Source: Spirosoma rigui
GTDB taxonomy: Bacteria; Bacteroidota; Bacteroidia; Cytophagales; Spirosomataceae
Reading direction: 5' to 3'
Assembly: GCF_002067135.1 (NCBI RefSeq)
Contig: NZ_CP020105.1
Coordinates: forward strand, 1-64,000
Length of the DNA stretch: 64,000 nucleotides
Shown: one piece after another, positions 1 through 7,710 of the stretch
Layout: every line of letters starts with the position of its first letter
Numbering within the stretch: the stretch's first letter is position 1
Made by a program: the position numbers and the translations under genes
Notes under the pieces: generated by a model
Seen by the model: the letters and a program-made list of their open reading frames with translations, nothing else
What the model was told of the DNA's origin: nothing
The model's database searches: none

Positions 1-2
1 TG

Positions 3-578
3 CTCACGGTATTGCAGCAGCGGCAGGTCACCCGCGTGGGCAGCAACAAAGCTAAATCGGTCGACGTACGGCTCATCTGCGCCACCAACGCCGACCTCAC
101 CGAACGGCCCGGTTCGTCGATCCGGTTCCGGCAGGATTTGCTGTACCGCATCAACACCATCGAGTTGACGCTGCCGCCCCTGCGCGAGCGCCCCACCGAT
201 ATTGGCCCTTTGGCGGATCACTTCGCCAAAAAATACGCCAAACAGTACAACCGGCCGGTAGCCGGCATAAGCCCCGCGCTACTGGCCGAGATGAAGCAGT
301 ACCGCTGGCCGGGTAACGTCCGGGAATTGCAGCATGCCGTTGAACGCGCTGTCATCCTGTCGCAGGGCAAGATGCTGGAACCCGCCGATTTCGTGTTCCG
401 GAAAGACACCGCTTCTACCCTGTCGCCGGTTAATGAAACGCTCCAGCTGGAAGACATGGAGCGGCAGTTAATCCAGCAGACGATGCAGAAATACCGGGGC
501 AGCATCACCGACGTAGCGCGGGAACTGGGCCTGTCGCGGCAGGCACTGTACCGGCGACTGGAGAAATTCGGGCTGTAA
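3..578 (+). CDS. NtrC-family sigma-54-dependent response regulator, C-terminal part (cut by window edge)
   Basis: The reading frame is already open at the window edge, so the receiver domain and most of the AAA+ domain lie outside. What is visible is the second half of a sigma-54 activator ATPase: RLICATNADL, then FRQDLLYRINTIELTLPPLRER, then the sensor II motif WPGNVREL. A Fis-type helix-turn-helix closes the protein (DVARELGLSRQALYRRLEKFGL). Such proteins open promoters of sigma-54 RNA polymerase after phosphorylation by a histidine kinase. A histidine kinase lies 3 kb downstream at 3740-5098 and may be the partner, but four unrelated genes intervene, so pairing is inference. A strong terminator follows the stop. 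Confidence 0.93.
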   Translation, partial: LTVLQQRQVTRVGSNKAKSVDVRLICATNADLTERPGSSIRFRQDLLYRINTIELTLPPLRERPTDIGPLADHFAKKYAKQYNRPVAGISPALLAEMKQYRWPGNVRELQHAVERAVILSQGKMLEPADFVFRKDTASTLSPVNETLQLEDMERQLIQQTMQKYRGSITDVARELGLSRQALYRRLEKFGL

Positions 579-626
579 CGTACTGCCCTAAACGGGACGG
601 GTAAAAAGTAGGCTTCAGATCGCTTT

Positions 627-683
627 CGGGTTGGAGTGACAGCAGGGTATGCGTACCGGCCTGTCATTCCAACCCGTTTTTTT
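627..683 (+). terminator. Intrinsic terminator behind the NtrC-type regulator
   Basis: A 16-base stem (627-642 with 661-676, one G-T wobble) closes an 18-base loop and is followed at once by seven T. It ends only 10 bases before the ATG of the next gene, so the acetylesterase gene must be transcribed either by read-through or from a promoter inside the hairpin region. Confidence 0.85.
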
Positions 684-693
684 AGCATCTCCT

Positions 694-1497
694 ATGAAGC
701 GTAACCTCCTGTTGATCAGCCTCCTCATTCCGACTATATTCCTCCTGCTGGCGGGTACCTTCCCCCCGCGGCCCACCCTTTACCTGATTGGTGATTCGAC
801 GGTAAAAAACTCCAGCGACAAGGGCGAAGGCGGCATGTGGGGCTGGGGCCATTTTATTGGCAACCACCTCGATACCACCCGGCTAACCGTCGAGAATCAC
901 GCGATTGGCGGACGGAGCAGTCGTACGTTTTTGGCCGAGGGGCGCTGGGATCGGATCATGGCAACACTGAAACCCGGCGACTTTGTGATGATGCAATTCG
1001 GCCACAACGACGCCGGAGCGATCAATGATACCATTCGCGCCCGGGGTACGATCAGGGGCATTGGCGAGGAGACCGAAGCCATTGACAACCTGCTCACCAA
1101 AAAACACGAAGTGGTGCACAGCTACGGCTGGTACATCCGGAAATACGTAACGGATACCCAGGCGAAAGGGGCCATTCCCATCGTGCTGTCGCTGGTACCG
1201 CGCAACGGCTGGAAAGCGGGAAAGATTGTCCGCGCTACCGACAGTTACGGCACCTGGGCGGCCGACGTGGCTAAAAAAGAGGGCGCTTATTTCATTGATC
1301 TGAACGAACAGGTAGCGGCCAAATACGACGCCCTGCGCGACTCCATAACCCTGCAAACTACGTACTTCGTCAGCGATCATACGCACACCAACGCAGCCGG
1401 TGCCCGGCTCAACGCGGCTACGGTCATTGAAGCACTGGGCCAGCAGAAAGCCTGCCCCCTGAACCGCTACGTTGTGAACCGCTCCCGGAAATACTAA
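694..1497 (+). CDS. Secreted rhamnogalacturonan acetylesterase-like SGNH/GDSL hydrolase
   Basis: This is a 267-residue protein with an N-terminal hydrophobic signal segment (about residues 4-21). It carries the SGNH blocks of the rhamnogalacturonan acetylesterase family (RhgT/YesT type): GDS with nucleophile Ser35, the GGRSSRTF glycine block near 72-79, FGHNDAG with Asn105, and the SDHTH block giving Asp228 and His231. The family removes acetyl esters from the rhamnogalacturonan backbone of pectin. The ATG at 694 is chosen over an upstream GTG because it begins the signal peptide. Nineteen bases downstream lies an L-rhamnose mutarotase gene on the same strand, which supports a role in rhamnose-containing pectin use. 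Confidence 0.9.
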   Translation: MKRNLLLISLLIPTIFLLLAGTFPPRPTLYLIGDSTVKNSSDKGEGGMWGWGHFIGNHLDTTRLTVENHAIGGRSSRTFLAEGRWDRIMATLKPGDFVMMQFGHNDAGAINDTIRARGTIRGIGEETEAIDNLLTKKHEVVHSYGWYIRKYVTDTQAKGAIPIVLSLVPRNGWKAGKIVRATDSYGTWAADVAKKEGAYFIDLNEQVAAKYDALRDSITLQTTYFVSDHTHTNAAGARLNAATVIEALGQQKACPLNRYVVNRSRKY

Positions 1498-1516
1498 ACC
1501 AACCACCTCCTGCCCA

Positions 1517-1831
1517 ATGGAAGAAATTGCCTTCACGATGAAACTGAAGCCCGGCATGGAAGCCGAGTACCTCCGCCGGCACGATGAGATATGGCCCGAA
1601 CTATCAGATGTGTTAACGAAGGCGGGTATTCGGGACTATTCCATCTACCTCGACCGCTCGAGCGGTACGCTCTTTGCCGTTCAGAAACGCCTGCCCGGTC
1701 ATACCGCCGATGAGTTGCCTTCCCGCCCCGTTATGCAGCGGTGGTGGCTGTACATGGCTGATCTGATGGAAACCAATCCCGATTCGTCGCCAACAGTTAA
1801 CGCACTGGAGCGCGTCTTTCACATGGACTGA
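1517..1831 (+). CDS. rhaM: L-rhamnose mutarotase
   Basis: The 104-residue length is typical of the family, which interconverts alpha and beta L-rhamnopyranose so that the isomerase can use the sugar. Tyr18 and His22 in [13 protein letters not shown] and the Trp76-Trp77 pair in [15 protein letters not shown] fall at the same positions as the known active-site residues of the E. coli enzyme. The NPDSSP motif and the C-terminal ERVFHMD are also family hallmarks. It forms a two-gene unit with the upstream acetylesterase. No rhamnose isomerase, kinase or aldolase gene is in the window, so the pair is either a satellite of a pathway encoded elsewhere or part of pectin side-chain use. Confidence 0.95.
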   Translation: MEEIAFTMKLKPGMEAEYLRRHDEIWPELSDVLTKAGIRDYSIYLDRSSGTLFAVQKRLPGHTADELPSRPVMQRWWLYMADLMETNPDSSPTVNALERVFHMD

Positions 1832-1838
1832 TACCCAT

Positions 1839-2579
1839 CTAGATCGTCTTTTCCAGTTCGGCAGCAATGGCTTCCTGAGCCAGTCGCGTGATGTCTTCGG
1901 GTGTTTGACCGGCGGGTTCCAGACCGGGCAGCACTGTCCAGGACATGCGCGTGAACGACCGTAGCGGAAAGATGCCCTTGGGATTGAAATGGCCCGTACC
2001 CCGGATCACGACCGGCACCACCAGGGCTCCCGGCGCGCGTTTGAGCAGCACCGCCAGTCCACCCGTTGCAAAGGGCCGCATCTGGCCCGAAGCCGAGCGG
2101 GTCCCTTCCGGAAATATCACCGCCGAGTGCTTTTTCTGCTGGATATGCTTACCCAGGCGAGCAATTTCGGAGATGGCCTGCTTGGCGTCTTTACGGTCAA
2201 TGAGCGCAGCTCCGCTCTTGCGCAGGTTATAGGAAATACTCGGGATGCCGTGCGAAAGCTCGATTTTGGACACGAAAATGGGCGTGTGCCGGCGCAAAAA
2301 CCAGATGATGGGCGAGATGTCGAACATGCTCTGGTGATTGGCCACAAAAATGATGGGCCGGTCAGTCGGCAGGTCGGTCAGTTGCCGGTACTGAATGGTA
2401 CTACCCGTCAGGTACCAGCCGTAGGCAATGAACGCATTCATGACATCTACCGTTTTCTTATGAGCATCCTTACCTATAAGATGAAATGCACCTGCCTGGA
2501 TGACGTGGAAGACAAGCAGTACCAAACCGAAATAGAGCAGGTAAAGGCTGCTCAGGACATAGTCAAGAAGTTTCTTCAT
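1839..2579 (-). CDS. plsC: 1-acyl-sn-glycerol-3-phosphate acyltransferase (PlsC family)
   Basis: The 246-residue protein has a hydrophobic N-terminal segment (about residues 9-32). It carries the acyltransferase motifs in order: NHQSMFD (His82, Asp87), a central K/R region, FPEGTRS at about 157-163, and VVPVVI. The family adds the second acyl chain to lysophosphatidic acid at the inner membrane. The gene runs opposite to the rhamnose pair and ends 8 bases from the rhaM stop, so the two converge tail to tail. It is divergent from the acyl-ACP desaturase gene, and the two share a 170-base control region; coordinated phospholipid remodelling is a reasonable inference. Confidence 0.92.
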   Translation of the reverse strand: MKKLLDYVLSSLYLLYFGLVLLVFHVIQAGAFHLIGKDAHKKTVDVMNAFIAYGWYLTGSTIQYRQLTDLPTDRPIIFVANHQSMFDISPIIWFLRRHTPIFVSKIELSHGIPSISYNLRKSGAALIDRKDAKQAISEIARLGKHIQQKKHSAVIFPEGTRSASGQMRPFATGGLAVLLKRAPGALVVPVVIRGTGHFNPKGIFPLRSFTRMSWTVLPGLEPAGQTPEDITRLAQEAIAAELEKTI

Positions 2580-2624
2580 ACAGGCCGATTGGACGTTCCG
2601 GCAGCGCAGTTACTGATTTTTACC

Positions 2625-2632
2625 CAAAAGTA
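2625..2632 (-). promoter_or_regulatory. Candidate -7 element for plsC
   Basis: On the minus strand this reads TACTTTTG, an exact match to the Bacteroidota -7 consensus TAnnTTTG, 45 bases upstream of the plsC ATG. No clear TTTG lies 19 bases further upstream, so only half of the promoter is supported. Confidence 0.4.
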
Positions 2633-2749
2633 GCAATCAGTCGCTTTTTGTGAGGCAGAAAAAGGTAAACCCGAGTAATTCTGCCCTTTGTTTTAACCGT
2701 AACTTGCAAAAATTTTAGACTAATCGTTTATCCTCATATAGATTTTCAC

Positions 2750-3724
2750 ATGAGTTTATCTGGCAGCCGCCTGGACGTTATGCGTTTCGTCGGCGAAAAA
2801 ATAGATACGTTGATGGCGGAGTACCTCAAGCCCATCGAAACCAACTGGCAACCTTCCGATCTGCTGCCGGATACGACGCAGGAGAACTTCCTCGACGAGA
2901 TCAAGCTGCTGCGCGAGAGTGTCCGCGAGTTGTCGTACGACTACGTAGCCGTGCTCATTGGCGACACCATCACCGAAGAAGCCCTGCCCACGTATGAGTC
3001 CTGGCTGATGGATATGATTGGTGTTGATCAGGAAAACGCCAACAGCTGGAGCCGCTGGATACGGAGCTGGACGGCCGAGGAAAATCGCCACGGCGACCTC
3101 CTCAACAAGTTCCTGTACCTGTCGGGCCGGGTGAACATGCGGGCCATGGAAGTGTCGACGCAGTACCTCATTGCCGACGGCTTCGACATCGGTACGGGTC
3201 GTGACCCCTACCGCAACTTCGTTTATACGTCGTTTCAGGAACTGGCGACCAACCTGTCGCACCGCCGTACGGCAACGCTGGCCAAGCAGGCCGGCTGTCC
3301 GCAGCTGTCAAAGATATGCGGAGTGATCGCATCCGACGAAATGCGCCACGCCAAAGCCTACAAGGCATTCGTCGATCAGATCTTTGCCGTCGATCCCTCC
3401 GAGATGATGCTGGCATTTGAAGACATGATGCGCAAGAAAATTGTGATGCCCGCCCACTTCCTGCGCGAAACCGGCGTTAAAATGGGCCAGACATTCAGTC
3501 ACTTTTCGGATGCTGCCCAACGATTGGGGGTGTACACGACGCAGGACTATATCGACATTGCCGATGCGCTGCTGACCGACTGGAACATTGCCTCGATCAA
3601 CGACCTGAACGATGCCGGGCAGCGTGCCCGCGACTACCTGATGGCGCTGCCGAACCGCCTGCGCCGGGTGGCCGAACGGACCAAAGTGCCCACCCTAGAG
3701 TACCCATTCAGTTGGATTGCCTAG
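2750..3724 (+). CDS. Acyl-[acyl-carrier-protein] desaturase (soluble, diiron, ferritin-like)
   Basis: The 324-residue protein belongs to the soluble stearoyl-ACP desaturase family, which introduces a cis double bond into acyl-ACP with O2 and ferredoxin. Its two diiron motifs are clear: EENRH (Glu111, His114) and DEMRH (Glu197, His200). Additional candidate ligands are the Glu76/Glu77 region and Glu164 in SFQEL. There are no membrane segments, which separates it from membrane fatty acid desaturases. The gene is divergent from plsC, which could use the product acyl chains. It is followed 15 bases later by a sensor kinase gene on the same strand, so the two may share a transcript. Confidence 0.93.
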   Translation: MSLSGSRLDVMRFVGEKIDTLMAEYLKPIETNWQPSDLLPDTTQENFLDEIKLLRESVRELSYDYVAVLIGDTITEEALPTYESWLMDMIGVDQENANSWSRWIRSWTAEENRHGDLLNKFLYLSGRVNMRAMEVSTQYLIADGFDIGTGRDPYRNFVYTSFQELATNLSHRRTATLAKQAGCPQLSKICGVIASDEMRHAKAYKAFVDQIFAVDPSEMMLAFEDMMRKKIVMPAHFLRETGVKMGQTFSHFSDAAQRLGVYTTQDYIDIADALLTDWNIASINDLNDAGQRARDYLMALPNRLRRVAERTKVPTLEYPFSWIA

Positions 3725-3739
3725 CACCATGATACACAC

Positions 3740-5098
3740 ATGACTCGCTTTGCCTTTGGCCTTGGCTGGCGCATTGCCGCCATCGTTGTCCTCACGGGCA
3801 CGGTGGTGATGATGCACGTGCGTCAGACCAATATGCTCTGGCTGTTTTCGGCGTCGGTCATTATCCTGGTCTTGTCCGTCAACCTGTACCAGTACGTTAC
3901 GGGTCTGAATCGTAAGCTGACCCGCTTTCTGGAGTCGGTGCGCTATTCTGATTTTACCGTGGCCTTCCGGGCCGATAATAACTTTGGCCCCTCTTTTCGC
4001 GGCCTCAACGATCAGTTCAACGAGGTGCTCGACGCGTTTCGGCAGGCGCGGGCCGAGAAGGAAGCCAACCTCCACTACGTCAATACCATCGTTCAGCACG
4101 TGAGCGTGGGGTTGCTCACCTTCGATGCCAACGGCCAGGTGGAGCTGGTCAATCAGGCGGCCCTGCGGCTGCTGGGTATCTACCGGCTCCGCACGCTGGC
4201 CGATCTTAACGCCACCCACCCCGACCTGGCCGGACTCCTTCAGTCGGCCACCAATTCGTCGGTGCCCGTAGCTTACCAGACCGGCACCGACGGAGAGTTG
4301 TCCGTTCGCTGCACGGCCGTGCGCCTTCGGGGGCGGCTGGTGACGGTTGCTTCCCTGCAAAACATCCGGACAGAACTCCAGCAGCGCGAACTTGACGCCT
4401 GGCAGAACCTGACCAAGGTACTGCGCCACGAGATCATGAATTCCATTACGCCCATCGTATCGCTGGCGGGCACCATGCGCGATATTGTCGAGATGGACCT
4501 GGTACCCGCGCTGGGCCCTGATTCGTCGGCTACGCTTCCCTCCTTCTCAGTGGCGTCCTCGCTGACCGATCTGCGCGACGCCCTGACCACCATTGAACAA
4601 CGGGGCGCGGGGGTGATGCAGTTCGTGGATGCTTACCGCCATTTCACCACCATTCCCCAACCCGTTTTTGCCGACGTATCGGTCGAAGCCCTGCTCCGCA
4701 ACGTAGCCCAGTTGTTTCAACCCGACGCGCAGAAAGGCCGGATTTCGATCACCACCGCATCGCCCAACCTCGCTATCCGGGCCGATACGGCACAGATTGA
4801 AATGGTGCTGCTGAACCTGGTCAAAAACGCGGTGGAGAGTCTGGAAAAAACCGAGAACCCCGCTGTCCGGATCGAGGCCGAAGCCGACGGCCCGCACGTG
4901 ATCATCCGCGTGTCGGACAATGGACCGGGCATCGAACCCGAAGCACTGGAACAGATCTTTATTCCCTTCTACACGACAAAAAAGACCGGATCGGGTATTG
5001 GGCTGAGCCTGTCGCGCCAGATTATGCAGCTCCACAATGGGCAGCTCACCGCCGAATCTACCCCCGGCCAGGGCAGTACCTTCAGGCTGGTATTCTGA
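3740..5098 (+). CDS. Membrane sensor histidine kinase (NtrB/NtrY-like)
   Basis: The 452-residue protein has two closely spaced N-terminal membrane helices (about residues 10-26 and 31-50), so there is almost no periplasmic domain. A HAMP-like linker and a PAS-like segment (about 107-215) follow. The phosphoacceptor box is LRHEIMNSITPI with His230. The ATPase domain shows the N box (LLNLVKNAVESL), G1 (VSDNGPGIEP), the F region (FIPFYTTKKTGSG) and G2 (GIGLSLSRQI). The architecture suggests sensing of an intracellular or membrane signal. No receiver domain or regulator is adjacent; the NtrC-type regulator at the window start is the nearest possible partner. Confidence 0.93.
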   Translation: MTRFAFGLGWRIAAIVVLTGTVVMMHVRQTNMLWLFSASVIILVLSVNLYQYVTGLNRKLTRFLESVRYSDFTVAFRADNNFGPSFRGLNDQFNEVLDAFRQARAEKEANLHYVNTIVQHVSVGLLTFDANGQVELVNQAALRLLGIYRLRTLADLNATHPDLAGLLQSATNSSVPVAYQTGTDGELSVRCTAVRLRGRLVTVASLQNIRTELQQRELDAWQNLTKVLRHEIMNSITPIVSLAGTMRDIVEMDLVPALGPDSSATLPSFSVASSLTDLRDALTTIEQRGAGVMQFVDAYRHFTTIPQPVFADVSVEALLRNVAQLFQPDAQKGRISITTASPNLAIRADTAQIEMVLLNLVKNAVESLEKTENPAVRIEAEADGPHVIIRVSDNGPGIEPEALEQIFIPFYTTKKTGSGIGLSLSRQIMQLHNGQLTAESTPGQGSTFRLVF

Positions 5099-5207
5099 GA
5101 TTTATGGCTATGACCAACGCCCTATAGCCTCTGATTTCGAACACCTTATCAGCAAAAAAACCTTTATTAATCACGATCTCAAGTCATTACCAATCCATCA
5201 TTCCCGT

Positions 5208-6047
5208 ATGAAATTACCCTTACTTACCGTTGCACTACTGCTGAGCGCAACCCTCAGCACGTATGCCCAGATCGATTTACCAGCGGCCAGTCCAGCCGCC
5301 ACCGTTTCCCAGCAGGTGGGCCTCGGTACGGTGACCGTCGAGTATGCCCGGCCATCGCTCAAAGGCCGTACGATGTTTGGCGACCGGCTTCCGTACGGGA
5401 AGTTATGGCGCACGGGGGCCAACAAAATCACCAACCTGGTGCTGTCGGAAGCTATGCTGATCGATGGCCAAAAGGTCCCCGCAGGGCGGTATGGCCTGTA
5501 CGCCATCCCGACGGCGACTGACTTAACCTTTATTGTGAACAAAGACGCCAACACCTGGGGCGCGTATGAGTACAAGGAAGCGAACGATCTGGTGCGTATC
5601 CCGCTAAAAATTGAAAAGCCGGCTTCCCGGACCGAATCGCTAACCTTTGAATTCATGGATTTTACTCCAACATCGGCCAATCTGGTGATGCGCTGGGAGC
5701 AGGTACTCGTTAAGCTGCCCATCAAGAATGACCCCGATGAGAGAATCATGGCCCAGATAGCGGAGCAAACGGCTAAAGCCGATGTGAAGCCGGGTGTTCT
5801 TTCGGCAGCCGCCAACTACTACTACGATACCAACCGCGATATGAAACAGGCGCTGGTATGGGCGAACAAAGTTGTCGACGCCGAAAAAATGTACTGGACG
5901 TATTACCTGCGGGCCAAAATCGCAGCCCGCACCGGCGACTGCAAACTCGCGAAAGCCGACGCCCTCCAGTCTATCGAACTCGCCAAAAAAGCGGGCGACT
6001 ACGCGTACATCAAAAACAACGAGAAACTAATTGCCGAGTGTAAATAG
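5208..6047 (+). CDS. Secreted DUF2911 protein with C-terminal TPR-like region
   Basis: The 279-residue protein starts with a signal peptide ending near TYAQ. The middle is a DUF2911 domain, recognised by VSQQVGLGTVTVEYARPS, KGRTMFG, YGKLWRTGANKIT and the LPAGRYGLYAIP-type stretch. The last 80 residues (AANYYYDTNRDMKQALVWANK onward) look like tetratricopeptide helices. DUF2911 has no assigned biochemical function and is common in Bacteroidota. The ATG at 5208 is preferred over a frame-open start at 5037, because the upstream stretch overlaps the kinase gene and lacks signal character. It probably acts in the periplasm or outside the cell. Confidence 0.85.
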   Translation: MKLPLLTVALLLSATLSTYAQIDLPAASPAATVSQQVGLGTVTVEYARPSLKGRTMFGDRLPYGKLWRTGANKITNLVLSEAMLIDGQKVPAGRYGLYAIPTATDLTFIVNKDANTWGAYEYKEANDLVRIPLKIEKPASRTESLTFEFMDFTPTSANLVMRWEQVLVKLPIKNDPDERIMAQIAEQTAKADVKPGVLSAAANYYYDTNRDMKQALVWANKVVDAEKMYWTYYLRAKIAARTGDCKLAKADALQSIELAKKAGDYAYIKNNEKLIAECK

Positions 6048-6104
6048 CCCGGGTGCAACGCGGGCGGACGTCTCCGTAGCTTGTCCGTTACCGTTATGAA
6101 GCCA

Positions 6105-6863
6105 TCACAGCGGACAGGATGCCCGCGTTACAAATTCCACCCCAGGCCATTCCTCACGTAGCAGGTCGGCCAATGCGCAGACGCCCCACACCTCGGTCCG
6201 GTGGTGACCCAGCGCGAGTATGGCTATGCCGGTTTCATCCACTGCGGTCTGTGCCGAGGGGCGGTATTGCCCCGTCAGGTACAGGCCAGCCCCCCGCTCG
6301 GCGGCTTCCCGGACAAGCGTGTCGTTCATGGCTCCCACCACCGCAATCCGGCCCGCGGTGGTTTGTCGACCCGCTTCGAACCGGTCATAGCCCCCGAAAT
6401 GAGTTTCGAGTTGACCAAGCCAATCGTCTACAGGCTGTGGCTCGGCATCGAGAATCATACCAATAGCCCGCTGGGGTAAAGGTTCACCGGTGTCATGGGT
6501 GGCCTGCTTGAAGCCGAGCGGTTCGGGCGTACCGGTCGCGCCCAACAGGCTGGCCAGGGGGCGATTGTAACCCATCGTCAGGTGCTCATCGAAGGGCAGG
6601 TGATTATAGACTACTCCCATATCCGGCGGCAGCGTAGCCAGATCCAGTTTCCAGGGGCGATGCAGCCAAAGCGCGTCAAGCTGGTTGTCGGCAATCCAGT
6701 TTGCCAGGTCAGGAAACGGCTCTACGGCCAGCCCTAGCCGCTGAACGGGTCGATTGGACGGGTGATGAACGCCCCCCTGCTCATGGGCCGGGTAGCGGTC
6801 GACGGCGAATGTACGGGCTAAGAAATTGACCAGATTCGTGAGTAGAAGAGGTGAATTGTGCAT
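6105..6863 (-). CDS. NIF3-family (DUF34) dinuclear metal centre protein
   Basis: The 252-residue protein resembles the NIF3/DUF34 family, which binds two metal ions in a toroidal hexamer and whose reaction is still unsettled. Visible family features are RLGLAVEP near the start, LDALWLHRPWKL, the metal-site run YNHLPFDEHLTMGYN, and the C-terminal ALGHHRTEVWGVCALADLL, where the metal-binding His and Glu fall. It is soluble. It is divergent from a RibD-like reductase gene, with only 39 bases between the two start codons, so their promoters must overlap. Confidence 0.85.
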   Translation of the reverse strand: MHNSPLLLTNLVNFLARTFAVDRYPAHEQGGVHHPSNRPVQRLGLAVEPFPDLANWIADNQLDALWLHRPWKLDLATLPPDMGVVYNHLPFDEHLTMGYNRPLASLLGATGTPEPLGFKQATHDTGEPLPQRAIGMILDAEPQPVDDWLGQLETHFGGYDRFEAGRQTTAGRIAVVGAMNDTLVREAAERGAGLYLTGQYRPSAQTAVDETGIAILALGHHRTEVWGVCALADLLREEWPGVEFVTRASCPL

Positions 6864-6902
6864 CTTTCCTCAACCGTCAGCTACCGCTTTAGTTTAGCCA
6901 TC

Positions 6903-7448
6903 ATGCGCAAACTCAGCCTTTACATTGCCACGTCGCTGGATGGGTTCATTGCCCGGTCCGATGGCCGCGTCGACTGGCTCGACGCTGTGCCCAATGCCGA
7001 TCAGCTCGATTATGGCTACGGTGCGTTCATAGCGTCGATCGACACGACCCTTATGGGAAACACTACGTATCAGACGGTGCTGGATTTCGGCGGTGAATTT
7101 CCCTATCAGGACCAGACCAACTACGTATTCAGCCGGTCGGCGCAGGCCAATGCACCCTATGTGCAGCACGTTTCCGAAGACCCGGCGAATTTCGTCCGGC
7201 AGTTGAAGCAGACCGACGGCCGGGGTATCTGGCTGGTGGGGGGTGGTCAGTTAAATACCGTCCTGCTCAATGCCGGGTTGATCGATGAGCTGATCATTAC
7301 CGTAGCGCCAATTATCCTGGGTACCGGCATCCCCCTGTTCGGCCCTACCCCCATCGAGACAGCCTGCGTACGAACCAGGACCGAGTCGTTCGAGACGGGA
7401 TTTGTCCAGTCGACGTATCGGCTGGGACAGACTCAGTCGACAAACTGA
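6903..7448 (+). CDS. Dihydrofolate reductase/RibD C-terminal-like oxidoreductase
   Basis: The 181-residue protein starts MRKLSLYIATSLDGFIARSDGRVDWL, the standard opening of the bacterial RibD C-terminal/DHFR-like family. It continues with DTTLMGNTTYQTVL, a central strand, and the NADPH-site motif GIWLVGGGQLNTVLL followed by DELIITVAPIILGTGIPLF. The family comprises NADPH-dependent reductases of mostly unknown substrate; this one is not a main folate DHFR. The ATG at 6903 was chosen because it starts the conserved first strand. It is divergent from the NIF3-family gene. Confidence 0.88.
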   Translation: MRKLSLYIATSLDGFIARSDGRVDWLDAVPNADQLDYGYGAFIASIDTTLMGNTTYQTVLDFGGEFPYQDQTNYVFSRSAQANAPYVQHVSEDPANFVRQLKQTDGRGIWLVGGGQLNTVLLNAGLIDELIITVAPIILGTGIPLFGPTPIETACVRTRTESFETGFVQSTYRLGQTQSTN

Positions 7449-7505
7449 AAACGGACGTTGACGGCCGTTGCCCAGCGAATAAATTGACCTTTTACTCAAA
7501 TCAGC

Positions 7506-7537
7506 TTGGCGTATTCGCGGTAATTTCAATAGATTTG
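7506..7537 (+). promoter_or_regulatory. Candidate Bacteroidota promoter for the MATE exporter gene
   Basis: TAGATTTG at 7530-7537 is an exact match to the -7 consensus TAnnTTTG. A TTG at 7506-7508 lies 21 bases upstream and could serve as the -33 element. The resulting leader to the ATG at 7711 would be about 165 bases and contains a short open frame at 7547-7579. Confidence 0.45.
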
Positions 7538-7546
7538 CATTCCTAA

Positions 7547-7579
7547 ATGCGCGCTACGCCCATGATTTTCCTCGCTTAA
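7547..7579 (+). CDS. Possible 10-residue leader peptide upstream of the MATE gene
   Basis: The sequence encodes ATG to TAA in 11 codons, giving MRATPMIFLA, just 10 bases beyond the candidate -7 box. Translation of short leader frames can control downstream efflux genes by attenuation. There is no further evidence here that this one is translated, and a frame this short occurs often by chance. Confidence 0.2.
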   Translation: MRATPMIFLA

Positions 7580-7710
7580 GGCCCTACGCAGGTCTTCTTT
7601 TTCCCTTCATTACCTCGCTGTTCCGCCTGTCGGACGGCCGTTTCCATTCCTTTTTCATCGTCCATAGGTTACGGGTAGCCGGTTAGGCTATGGGTAATCA
7701 TCGCGTCTAA

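Noticed and set aside
5037-5207. Upstream extension of the DUF2911 gene
   Set aside because: It overlaps the kinase C-terminus and would bury the signal peptide.
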